DNA of 7,603 bases, taken from NCBI GenBank assembly GCA_017521345.1, contig JAFXCU010000222.1, positions 1-7,603 on the forward strand, read 5' to 3'. This DNA is from Ruminiclostridium sp. GTDB lineage: Bacteria > Bacillota_A > Clostridia > Oscillospirales > Oscillospiraceae. How positions within the stretch are numbered: position 1 is the stretch's first letter; each line of letters opens with the position of its first letter. The notes under the pieces were generated by a model. The model made no database searches and was not told the DNA's origin. It worked only from the letters and a program-made list of their open reading frames with translations. This document shows positions 1 to 6,000 of the stretch, piece after piece. The translations under genes were made by a program, and so were the position numbers.

Positions 1-306
1 GAACAGGCGACCCGCCAGACCGTCCATGCCGACAAAGAAGCAGAAGACAGCGGGAGCCACGCCGAAGCTGATGACATCGCACAGGGAGTCCAGCTGGATG
101 CCGAAGGCCTTTTCGTCGTTGGTACGGTTCTTCTTGGTTCTGGCCACGGTGCCGTCAAAGGCGTCACACAGGCCGGAGAAGACCAGGAAGAAGGCTGCGT
201 GGAAGAAGTCCCCCTGGGCGGCGTAGTACATACCGCTGACGGCGGAAAGCAGGCTGGCGTAGGTCAGAATGACTGTGTAATCGTAGAATCCGATGAAACG
301 TGACAT
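1..306 (-). CDS. pssA: CDP-diacylglycerol--serine O-phosphatidyltransferase (PssA), N-terminal part, cut by window edge
   Basis: Only the first 102 codons lie in the window; the 3' part runs off base 1. The family joins CDP-diacylglycerol and L-serine to make phosphatidylserine, the precursor of phosphatidylethanolamine, at the inner face of the membrane. The CDP-alcohol phosphatidyltransferase signature is complete: D48, D51-G52, A55-R56, then G69, D73 and D77. The stretch from R56 to G69 holds 12 residues instead of the usual 8; as I recall, Clostridial PssA proteins share this longer basic insert (TKKNRTNDEKAF). The text after D77 (VISFGVAP) favours PssA over PgsA. Two hydrophobic helices are visible at about 10-30 and 34-50. 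The ATG at 306 has AAGGAG 7 bases upstream (314-319), inside the end and stop codon of the preceding gene. Only 4 bases separate the two genes, so translation is probably coupled. It is the third gene of the radC operon as seen here. Confidence 0.9.
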   Translation of the reverse strand, partial: MSRFIGFYDYTVILTYASLLSAVSGMYYAAQGDFFHAAFFLVFSGLCDAFDGTVARTKKNRTNDEKAFGIQLDSLCDVISFGVAPAVFCFFVGMDGLAGRLF

Positions 307-310
307 GGCG

Positions 311-1162
311 TTACTCCTTCTTCGTTTCGGGTGGTTGTTTGGTCAGGATAGCCCGGAGGCGGGCGTTGTGGGCGTGGAAGTCTCCCAAATAGAAGGAGAC
401 GGCAAAGCCCAGGAAGATGAGGATGACGGACAGGACAGACTGGGGGTCCGGACCCAGGACACAGCTCTCATTGAGCATATTGGGGATCATGGCCAGAAAC
501 AGGCCGAATACCACGGAAAAGGTGGCGGTGTAGAACCGACGGAAAAGGGCGGTCATGGCCTGGGAGATGGCGATGCCGCCGGCGGCCACCCCGATGATCA
601 TGGGTGCCAGAACAGAAATGTCAAAATTTGCCAAGGAATGGACATAACATTCATAGTACCCCAGGGTAGACAGGACTACCGCCGGGTCCAGGCCGGGAAT
701 GATGGCGGTGGCCACCACAGCCACCCCCAGGAAGATGCACTGGGCCAGGTTGGGGTCGGTGACGGTGGGGAAGAGGGTTGGGTGGGCGTTGAACATCCAG
801 AGCCCCAGCAGAATGGCGCCCAGGATCACCAGCCAGTACCGGCGGGAGAAGCCGTTTTTTCTGACCTCCCGGTAAAACAGGGGGATGGTGCCCAGGATGA
901 GCCCCAGGAAGCAGAACCGGGTGGGCATCTCGTAATGGGTCAGGCAGAAGTTGATGACCTTGCTGAAGAGCAGAACGCCTGTGCCCATGCCCAGGAGGAT
1001 GGGAAACAGGAAACGTACGTTTTGCTTAAAGTGCCGGAGTAGGGTGCCCAGGGCCTCCAGGGTCTGGTGATACAGGCCCAGGAGAATGAGCAGGACGCTG
1101 CCGCTCAAGCCAGGGGACACGCCGCCGATGCCGGCCACGATGCCTTTGAGAAAGTTTACCAT
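311..1162 (-). CDS. DUF368 family membrane protein, probable polyprenyl-phosphate (C55-P) transporter of the PopT type
   Basis: 283 residues, strongly hydrophobic, with about eight membrane segments. DUF368 proteins were recently identified as one of two broad families (with DedA/UptA) that return undecaprenyl phosphate across the membrane for reuse in peptidoglycan and wall-polymer synthesis. The family mark near the N-terminus is clear: a Gly-rich stretch leading into PGLSG (residues 17-21) and a hydrophobic helix ending LLGLY. A second, weaker copy occurs at 156-169 (PGLDP, then VVLSTLGYY), as expected from the inverted-repeat architecture of the family. That second copy lacks the usual SGG/SGS and reads LDPA instead. 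The C-terminal tail is basic and polar. The ATG at 1162 has GAGG 8 bases upstream (1171-1174), just after the radC stop, with a 15-base gap. The downstream neighbour pssA is 4 bases away, so this sits in an envelope-lipid context. Family assignment is firm; substrate is inferred from the family. Confidence 0.87.
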   Translation of the reverse strand: MVNFLKGIVAGIGGVSPGLSGSVLLILLGLYHQTLEALGTLLRHFKQNVRFLFPILLGMGTGVLLFSKVINFCLTHYEMPTRFCFLGLILGTIPLFYREVRKNGFSRRYWLVILGAILLGLWMFNAHPTLFPTVTDPNLAQCIFLGVAVVATAIIPGLDPAVVLSTLGYYECYVHSLANFDISVLAPMIIGVAAGGIAISQAMTALFRRFYTATFSVVFGLFLAMIPNMLNESCVLGPDPQSVLSVILIFLGFAVSFYLGDFHAHNARLRAILTKQPPETKKE

Positions 1163-1177
1163 GGGAATTGCCTCGAT

Positions 1178-1861
1178 TTAGTAGAATGCCAGGAAGTAGC
1201 CGCTGTCCCGGAGGGAAACCATGTCATCGTCAGCCAGGATCACGTGGTCGTACAGGGTGATGTCCAGCTTGCGCAGGACCTCGTGGACATAGCGGGTGGT
1301 GGAGATGTCCTCGTCGGAGGGGGCAGCCATGCCGCTGGGATGATTATGAGCCAGAACCACAGCAGTGGCGTTGAGGGACAGGGCGGCGGTGGCGATCTGC
1401 CGGACGCCGATGTCCGTGCCCAGGGGCGTGCCCTCGCTGAGCTTTCGCACGCCCAGGAGCTTCAGTTTGCCGTCAAAGCAGGCCAGGAAGGACATCTCAT
1501 TTCTGGCCCCGAAAAAGTAGGGGGCGAAGATCTCATGGAGGTCCCGGCTGCTGCGAAGGATGGTGTCCGGGTCGGTCCGGGAGGCCAGATACTTGGCGGC
1601 CAGGGCGGGGACCAGCTTCAGCAGGATAGCGGTGTTTTCGCCCACACCGGGAACGGTGAGCAGCTGTTCCGGCTCTGCATCCAGAACACCGGCCAGGGAG
1701 CCGAAGGTGTCCAGCAGGGCGTGGGCGGTGGGATTCACATCTCCCTGGAGGCGGGAGTAGAAGAGAAGGAGTTCCAGGGCCCGGACCTCGGAGAAAGCAG
1801 ACAATCCGCCCTGTAAAAACTCCTGTTTCATGCGGTTTCGGTGGCCGTCGTGGGTACCCAT
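1178..1861 (-). CDS. radC: RadC family protein (helix-hairpin-helix plus JAB/MPN domain)
   Basis: 227 residues, the normal length. The N-terminal half opens with a GHRNRMK motif and a LELLLFYSR helix, as in Clostridial RadC, followed by a helix-hairpin-helix at about 66-90 (VPGVGENTA). The C-terminal JAB domain carries the metalloprotease-like zinc set: E122, H172-N-H174-P-S-G, S182 and D185, then DHVI at 205-208. All metal-site residues are present, so catalysis is possible, but the biochemical role of RadC is unresolved; the old link to DNA repair in E. coli has been questioned. The ATG at 1861 is supported by AAAGGAG (1869-1875) with 7-base spacing. A promoter lies about 35 bases upstream. 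First gene of a leftward operon with the DUF368 and pssA genes; the 15-base gap and absence of a terminator support co-transcription. Confidence 0.93.
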   Translation of the reverse strand: MGTHDGHRNRMKQEFLQGGLSAFSEVRALELLLFYSRLQGDVNPTAHALLDTFGSLAGVLDAEPEQLLTVPGVGENTAILLKLVPALAAKYLASRTDPDTILRSSRDLHEIFAPYFFGARNEMSFLACFDGKLKLLGVRKLSEGTPLGTDIGVRQIATAALSLNATAVVLAHNHPSGMAAPSDEDISTTRYVHEVLRKLDITLYDHVILADDDMVSLRDSGYFLAFY

Positions 1862-1895
1862 AGAGAGGCTCCTTTCTTCGGTATCTTATCCTATC

Positions 1896-1924
1896 ATCAT
1901 ACCGCTTTTTTTGTCCTTCCACAA
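1896..1924 (-). promoter_or_regulatory. Predicted sigma-A promoter of the radC operon
   Basis: On the minus strand a -35 box TTGTGG (1919-1924) and a -10 box TATGAT (1896-1901) are separated by exactly 17 bases; the spacer contains a run of seven A. The start point would fall near 1889, giving a leader of about 28 bases that holds the radC ribosome binding site. Reading by eye only; no experimental support. Confidence 0.6.
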
Positions 1925-1966
1925 GTACAAGTTATGGGACAGAGGGACAAAATCGGGAGAAAGACG

Positions 1967-1995
1967 CTGACAAATTTTGAAATGTATGGTACAAT
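1967..1995 (+). promoter_or_regulatory. Predicted extended -10 promoter of trmB
   Basis: CTGACA (1967-1972), a 17-base spacer, then TACAAT (1990-1995) preceded by TGG, so the TGn extended -10 element is also present (1987-1989). The start point would fall near 2002, about 50 bases before trmB. This promoter diverges from the radC promoter, with 42 bases between the two -35 boxes. Confidence 0.68.
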
Positions 1996-2052
1996 ACCCC
2001 CAATGAATTTGACACCCGCGGGAAACCGTGAACCATAGGAGGAACCACCGCC

Positions 2053-2751
2053 ATGCGCATGAGAAGAAAGAAGAATTTAGGCCCCCGTATGGAGAACTGC
2101 GCCGCCTGGCAGATCAAGGACCCCAAGGCCCTCCGGGGCAACTGGCGCTCCCTGATGCCTGAAGCCAAGGAGCTCCGTCTGGAGCTGGGCTGCGGCAAGG
2201 GCCGCTTCACCTGCCAGACCGCCGCCAAGAACCCTGACATCCTTTTCGTGGCTGTGGAGCGTGTCCCCGACGCCATGGTCATGGCCATGGAAAAGGCCAG
2301 AGACATGGGCCTGACCAACGTGTTCTACATCGACGCCGATGCCGCCCTGCTGCCCGAGTTCTTTGCTCCTGAGGAAGTGGACCTGATCTACGTGAACTTC
2401 TGCGATCCCTGGCCCCCCAAGCGCCATGCAAAGCGCCGCCTGACCCACCGGAACTTCTTAAAGCTCTACCGTGAGGTCCTGAAGGAGAAGGGCCAGATCC
2501 ATTTCAAGACCGACAATGCTCCCCTCTTTGAGTTCTCCGTTCTGGAGTTCCCTGCCGCTGGCTATGAGCTGGAAGAGGTCACCCGTGACCTCCATGCCAA
2601 CGGCATCTGCGGCATCATGACCGACTACGAGGAGAAGTTCCACAACTTGGGCACCAAGATCAACCGGTGCGTGGGCATCAAGGGGGAGCTCCCTCCTGAA
2701 CCCGAACAGCCTGAGGAAGAAGAGCCTTCTGCAGAAGAAACTGAAAACTGA
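2053..2751 (+). CDS. trmB: tRNA (guanine-N7-)-methyltransferase TrmB
   Basis: 232 residues. The enzyme uses S-adenosylmethionine to methylate N7 of G46 in the tRNA variable loop. Seen: the SAM-binding motif LELGCGKG (43-50), acidic E69 after the second strand, the family motif DPWPPKRHAKRRL (118-130), KTDN (152-155), and the C-terminal TDYEEKF...N motif (190-198). The body ends at about residue 211, the normal family length. It is followed by an acidic, Pro/Glu-rich tail of about 20 residues (212-232) that is not part of the usual fold. Of the two close ATG codons (2053 and 2059) the first is chosen because AGGAGG at 2037-2042 is 10 bases upstream, against 16 for the second. It has its own promoter and a terminator directly after the stop codon, so it is probably a single-gene transcript. 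Confidence 0.95.
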   Translation: MRMRRKKNLGPRMENCAAWQIKDPKALRGNWRSLMPEAKELRLELGCGKGRFTCQTAAKNPDILFVAVERVPDAMVMAMEKARDMGLTNVFYIDADAALLPEFFAPEEVDLIYVNFCDPWPPKRHAKRRLTHRNFLKLYREVLKEKGQIHFKTDNAPLFEFSVLEFPAAGYELEEVTRDLHANGICGIMTDYEEKFHNLGTKINRCVGIKGELPPEPEQPEEEEPSAEETEN

Positions 2752-2762
2752 AGATAAAAAAG

Positions 2763-2790
2763 CGGCACTCCTGATGGAGTGCCGTTTTTT
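2763..2790. terminator. Bidirectional intrinsic terminator between trmB and the TPM gene
   Basis: A perfect 9-bp GC-rich stem (2763-2771 with 2776-2784) closes a 4-base loop TGAT. On the plus strand it is followed by six T (2785-2790); on the minus strand by six T after one C (A-run at 2756-2761). It lies 11 bases after the trmB stop and 11 bases after the stop of the convergent TPM gene, so it can end both transcripts. Confidence 0.92.
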
Positions 2791-2795
2791 CGTTC

Positions 2796-3914
2796 TTATC
2801 GGTGGAACAGGGTATTCTGAATGGTGCGCAGGACGCTCATCACCAGGTCGATCAGGGTCTGGAACAGATCCATCACCTGCCCGAACAGGCTTCGGCTGCC
2901 GGGGTCGGGAGCTGCCTGGTAAGGCTGTTCCGGGCCGCTCTGGGGACCGAAGGGGCCGGGCTCGTTGGGGTCGGTGCTGTAGCCGGGACCGCTCTGGTAG
3001 TTCTCACCGCCCTGCTGGCTGGAGCTGCCGCCGGGGGGATCAACGTCTTCCTCGTCGTCTTCCTCGTCTTCGGCCTCCATAGCCTCTTCCATCTGTTGTT
3101 GGTACCAGTTGGAACCTGGGCGGTGCCAGAAGAGGAAGGGATGGAACCGCAGGTCAGGGTTGTCACCGGCGGTCTTTTTGGCAAAGAACTGATCAAACCG
3201 GATCCGATCCACGATGTTCAGGGCGATGAAGGCCAAGGCGATCCACCACAGGTTGGCCAGCAGTGTGAAGAAGATGCCGGACAGGATGGAGCCGATGGTG
3301 ATGGAGTGGACCTTGCCGCCCGCAGGCAGGAAGCCCAGGCCGTCCTTTTCGATGGGGGTGAGATTGTCCTCGTACCAGTCGTCCAGACCTTCAAAGAGAG
3401 TCAGGATGGCCTTGTCGGCGTTCCCTTCCTCCCAGAAGGTGGTGTTCAGGTGCTCCCGGAAGAGGTTGGGCAGGTCGGCGCTGGCCTCTACGTAGCTCAC
3501 CAGGTCGGCGCCGTAGGTGACATACCAGCTCTCGGAGTTGGTGTCCAGGAAGAGGAGCATGTCCCGGGGACCCAGGTGGATGTCCAGGGCCGTCTCCTCG
3601 GCATAGCTCTGGATATCCCGGCCATTCAGGTAGGAGACCGTCTTGACCGCCACCAGACTGCCGTAGGTGTTGTCCAGGGTCAGGTTTTCCCGGGCCATGG
3701 TGTCGATGGTATCGGCGGAGAAGAGCCGGGCACTGTCAGAGATCCAGCTCAGGTAATAGTTCAGGTTGCTCTCGCCGGAGTTTCGGTCAGCCTCCTGGTG
3801 AACGGTGGGCTGGTCAGACGTGTCATAGGCGCGGGTGTAGCCCCACACGCAGCACAGGGCCACCACCAGAAGGGAGATCACCACGGCGACAGATGTTTTT
3901 TTGAAAAATTTCAT
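2796..3914 (-). CDS. Membrane-anchored TPM-domain protein with acidic, low-complexity cytoplasmic tail
   Basis: 372 residues from the ATG at 3914. An N-terminal hydrophobic segment (about 8-24, after basic KFFKK) is a signal peptide or anchor. A TPM (DUF477) domain follows at about 55-185: WISDSARLFS opening, the tandem DIQSYAEETA and LGPRDMLLFLD segments, and a WYVTYG strand. A second membrane helix lies at about 208-235 with basic and aromatic residues after it. The rest is probably cytoplasmic: a very acidic run (275-292), a Gly/Pro/Ser/Gln-rich stretch (293-340), and a C-terminal amphipathic helix (about 342-371). TPM domains occur in envelope proteins of unsettled function; some have phosphatase activity or act in photosystem II repair. 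An upstream ATG at 3926 would add four residues, but GGAGG (3920-3924) sits 5 bases before 3914, so I prefer 3914. Last gene of the xpaC-telA operon. No lipobox is convincing despite the Cys pair at 21-22. Confidence 0.82.
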   Translation of the reverse strand: MKFFKKTSVAVVISLLVVALCCVWGYTRAYDTSDQPTVHQEADRNSGESNLNYYLSWISDSARLFSADTIDTMARENLTLDNTYGSLVAVKTVSYLNGRDIQSYAEETALDIHLGPRDMLLFLDTNSESWYVTYGADLVSYVEASADLPNLFREHLNTTFWEEGNADKAILTLFEGLDDWYEDNLTPIEKDGLGFLPAGGKVHSITIGSILSGIFFTLLANLWWIALAFIALNIVDRIRFDQFFAKKTAGDNPDLRFHPFLFWHRPGSNWYQQQMEEAMEAEDEEDDEEDVDPPGGSSSQQGGENYQSGPGYSTDPNEPGPFGPQSGPEQPYQAAPDPGSRSLFGQVMDLFQTLIDLVMSVLRTIQNTLFHR

Positions 3915-3926
3915 AGGAACCTCCAT

Positions 3927-3966
3927 GCGCCCTTGGGCGCGGGGTCAAAAGTAGGGGCTCAGCCCC
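3927..3966 (-). repeat. Two GC-rich inverted repeats at the telA/TPM junction
   Basis: Two perfect palindromic hairpins lie in the 44 bases between the genes. GCGCCC/GGGCGC with a 2-base centre (3927-3940) sits directly before the GGAGG and start codon of the TPM gene. GGGGCT/AGCCCC with a single central base (3954-3966) overlaps the telA stop codon at 3959-3961. In the transcript the order is telA stop hairpin, a short U-containing stretch, then the second hairpin. Neither has a full U-tract. They could lower or uncouple expression of the last gene or mark an mRNA processing site; this is inference. Confidence 0.55.
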
Positions 3967-5110
3967 GCAGGGAGAGGAGCTTCTGCTTCAGCTCGCCTTC
4001 GATCTTCACCAGTTCGGCCTCGGCCTCCCGGCGCTTCTGGGCGCCTTCGGACTGGATCCGCATGACCTCATCCAGGGACTCGATGAGCTGCTGGTTGGTG
4101 TGGCGGAGGGTCTCCAGGTCCACGATGGAGCGCTCGGCCTCCCGGGCGGTCTCGATGGTGCCCATTTTCAGCATATCGGCGTTCTGCTTGAGCAGGTTGT
4201 TGGTCATCTCGGTAACGGCACTCTGGGCGGCGGTGGCCTGACGGGCATGCTCCAGACCCAGGGCCAGGACCATCTGGCTCTTCCACAGGGGAATGGTGTT
4301 GACCAGGCTGGACTGGATCTTTTCGATCATCAGAGTGTCGTTGTTCTGGAGGAGCCGGGTCTGGGGACCCATCTGGAGGGAGATCATCCGGGTGAGCTCC
4401 AGGTCGTGGATCTTTTTTTCAAACCGGCTGCAGAGGTTGGCCAGGTCGTTGCAGGCCTGGGCGTCTGCCTGGCTGCCGGTGCGGGCAGCCTGCTCCTGGA
4501 GGCTGACCAGCTGAGTGGTGCGGACGGCCTCCAGCTTTTTCTTGCCGGCGATGATGTACATGGTCAGTTCTTTCAGATATCGGGCGTTGAGCTCAAACAT
4601 CTGGTCCAGGTTGGCCACGTCCTTCATGAGGGTGATCTGGTGCTGCTCCAGGTTCTCTACGATCTTGTCCACGTTGGCAGAGGCCTTGGCGTAGCCGGTG
4701 CGGAGGGTCTCCAGCTGGCTCTTCTTTTTCTGGAAGAAGCCGAAGAGACCTTTCTTCTCCTGGGCGGCGGGGTCGAAGCTCTGGAGCTCCTTCACCAGGC
4801 CGGTGAGGGTGTCGCCGATCTGGCCCAGATCCTTGGTGCGGATCTGCTGAAGGGCATTTTCAGAGAACTCCGACACATTTTTCTGGGCGGCGGAGCCGTA
4901 CTGAAGGATCATGTTGGCGTCGGTGACGTCGATCTTCTGGGCGAACTCCTCCACGGCTTTCCGCTCAGCCTCGGACAGGCGGCTCTCCTCCAGGTCACTG
5001 GAGGGCAGAGGGGCCTCCTGGACCTGGGGCACAGAGGGGGCTGCCGGAGCCGGGTCGGCCAGGGGGGAGTTGGGGTCCAGAGTCAGGGTAGGAATATACT
5101 CGTCAGCCAT
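3959..5110 (-). CDS. telA: TelA/KlaA-family toxic anion resistance protein (YaaN-like)
   Basis: 383 residues, soluble and mainly alpha-helical, with no membrane segment. The first 40 residues are Pro/Ala-rich and likely disordered. The TelA domain covers about 55-380, with long helices likely to form coiled coils. The family signature is clear at about 241-280: RMISLQMGPQTRLLQNND followed by a segment ending in NTIPLWKSQM. A basic GLFGFFQKKK patch lies at 121-130. Family members are tied to tellurite resistance (plasmid klaA/telA) and to tolerance of cell-envelope-active compounds such as nisin in Listeria; the mechanism is unknown. In Bacillus the relative yaaN also follows xpaC. The ATG at 5110 has AAAGGA (5118-5123) at 7-base spacing, 32 bases after the xpaC stop. 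Family call is firm; real substrate or stress unknown. Confidence 0.93.
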   Translation of the reverse strand: MADEYIPTLTLDPNSPLADPAPAAPSVPQVQEAPLPSSDLEESRLSEAERKAVEEFAQKIDVTDANMILQYGSAAQKNVSEFSENALQQIRTKDLGQIGDTLTGLVKELQSFDPAAQEKKGLFGFFQKKKSQLETLRTGYAKASANVDKIVENLEQHQITLMKDVANLDQMFELNARYLKELTMYIIAGKKKLEAVRTTQLVSLQEQAARTGSQADAQACNDLANLCSRFEKKIHDLELTRMISLQMGPQTRLLQNNDTLMIEKIQSSLVNTIPLWKSQMVLALGLEHARQATAAQSAVTEMTNNLLKQNADMLKMGTIETAREAERSIVDLETLRHTNQQLIESLDEVMRIQSEGAQKRREAEAELVKIEGELKQKLLSLRG

Positions 5111-5142
5111 AGGGGTATCCTTTCTGCGGGGGGCGGTTCAGC

Positions 5143-5865
5143 TTACTCCTCCATCTGGGGGCCTGCCAGACCCTCCTGAGCCAGCAGGTTTTCCATGACG
5201 GTGATGTCCGAGGCGATGTCCATGGCCTCGTCCCGGAAGAGGGCGTCCAGCTGCTTGTGGAAGGAGGACACGATGGTGGCCATCATGGTCTCGATCCGCT
5301 CCTTGGTGCTGTCGATGTTCTCGCCGGAGATGCCGGTGGCATCCATCCGGTCATAGGAGTTGAGAAGTTTCAGAGTGGTAGGCAGGTAGTAGATCATGAA
5401 CTTGCGGATCTGGCCCTGCTTTTCAGGGTGCTCGATGACGTGGTCGAAGATCTTGGCGGTGGCGTCCTCCAGCTGGTCGATCTGCTGGGAGATGGTCTCG
5501 TCCTCGATGGCGTCGTTGAGGCGGCGCATCTCACTGATGGCCCGGTCCTTCTCCAGGATGAGGGCGTCCAGGGCGGGGTCCCCGGTGGTCTGGGGCTCCT
5601 CAGGGGCAGGTTCCTCCTGGGGTTCCTCTTCCTGGGTCTCCTGGGGGGCCTCCTCTTCGGGTTCCTGGGTTTCAGGTTCGGGATCGGGCAGTTCATATTC
5701 TACGGTGGGCCAGATGCCCTTGGCCACAATGAAGGCCAGCGCCGACAGGAGGATGACCGACACATAGTCAGAGACCCGGTACAGGGGATGCACCAGGGTA
5801 TAGACCACCCAAACCAGGGCGATGGCGTAAATGGGGGCGACAGAGCGCTTTTTGAATTTCGCCAT
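5143..5865 (-). CDS. xpaC: XpaC-family membrane protein (5-bromo-4-chloroindolyl phosphate hydrolysis family)
   Basis: 240 residues from the ATG at 5865. A basic N-terminus (AKFKKR) precedes two membrane helices at about 9-27 and 33-52, with a short loop between them. An acidic Pro/Glu/Gln linker (about 58-93, many PEE/QEE units) leads to a helical cytoplasmic domain (about 97-235). Its core MIYYLPTTLKLLNSY (157-171) is the best family mark. The family is named for the Bacillus xpaC phenotype on an indolyl phosphate dye, but no phosphatase motif is visible, so I would not call it a phosphatase. A GTG at 5904 in the same frame would add 13 residues, but it has no ribosome binding site and lies only about 13 bases after the predicted transcript start. 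ATG 5865 has AAAGGA (5877-5882) at the rather long spacing of 11. First gene of an operon with telA and the TPM gene. Confidence 0.86.
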   Translation of the reverse strand: MAKFKKRSVAPIYAIALVWVVYTLVHPLYRVSDYVSVILLSALAFIVAKGIWPTVEYELPDPEPETQEPEEEAPQETQEEEPQEEPAPEEPQTTGDPALDALILEKDRAISEMRRLNDAIEDETISQQIDQLEDATAKIFDHVIEHPEKQGQIRKFMIYYLPTTLKLLNSYDRMDATGISGENIDSTKERIETMMATIVSSFHKQLDALFRDEAMDIASDITVMENLLAQEGLAGPQMEE

Positions 5866-5923
5866 GGGGCACGCAGTCCTTTCCAGAAAATTGCAAAACG
5901 GCACAATACTTGTACATTATAGT

Positions 5924-5952
5924 ATTTTACCGTTCCGAACATTCCATGTCAA
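5924..5952 (-). promoter_or_regulatory. Predicted sigma-A promoter of the xpaC-telA-TPM operon
   Basis: Minus strand: consensus TTGACA (5947-5952), 17-base spacer, TAAAAT (5924-5929), giving a start point near 5917. A second perfect TATAAT lies just downstream (5916-5921) but has no good -35 at normal spacing; it could be an alternative -10. The leader would be about 52 bases to the ATG at 5865. Confidence 0.72.
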
Positions 5953-5962
5953 GGTTTCCTTG
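5950..5962. promoter_or_regulatory. Inverted repeat between divergent promoters, possible operator
   Basis: CAAGG-TTT-CCTTG is a perfect 5-bp inverted repeat placed between the two back-to-back -35 boxes and overlapping the leftward one by three bases. The two TTGACA boxes themselves form a wider inverted repeat (5947-5952 and 5966-5971). Short enough to be chance; the position is what makes it worth listing. Confidence 0.3.
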
Positions 5963-5965
5963 CCA

Positions 5966-5994
5966 TTGACAGGGAGGAAAAAGACAGATAGAAT
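5966..5994 (+). promoter_or_regulatory. Predicted sigma-A promoter of the rpe-recR transcript
   Basis: Consensus TTGACA (5966-5971), 17-base spacer, TAGAAT (5989-5994). The start point would fall near 6001, about 275 bases before the rpe start codon. It diverges from the xpaC promoter with only 13 bases between the -35 boxes, so the two sites probably cannot be filled by polymerase at the same time. Confidence 0.72.
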
Positions 5995-6000
5995 AGGAAT

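Noticed and set aside
293..1816. Two 249-codon plus-strand frames opposite the DUF368 and radC genes
   Set aside because: Antisense shadows with His/Gly/Gln-rich composition; the minus-strand genes have ribosome binding sites, operon spacing and family motifs.
2802..4241. 479-codon open frame on the plus strand opposite the TPM gene and telA
   Set aside because: It is a mirror frame kept open by GC-rich codon bias of the minus-strand genes. It has no ribosome binding site of note, low-complexity Gly/Val/Gln composition and no recognisable fold, while the opposite strand encodes clear protein families.
4100..5179. 359-codon plus-strand frame opposite telA
   Set aside because: Same reason: Gly/Leu/Val-rich antisense translation of a well-supported TelA family gene.
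5143..5865. XpaC as a genuine phosphatase
   Set aside because: The family name comes from a dye phenotype; no catalytic phosphatase motif is visible in the sequence.
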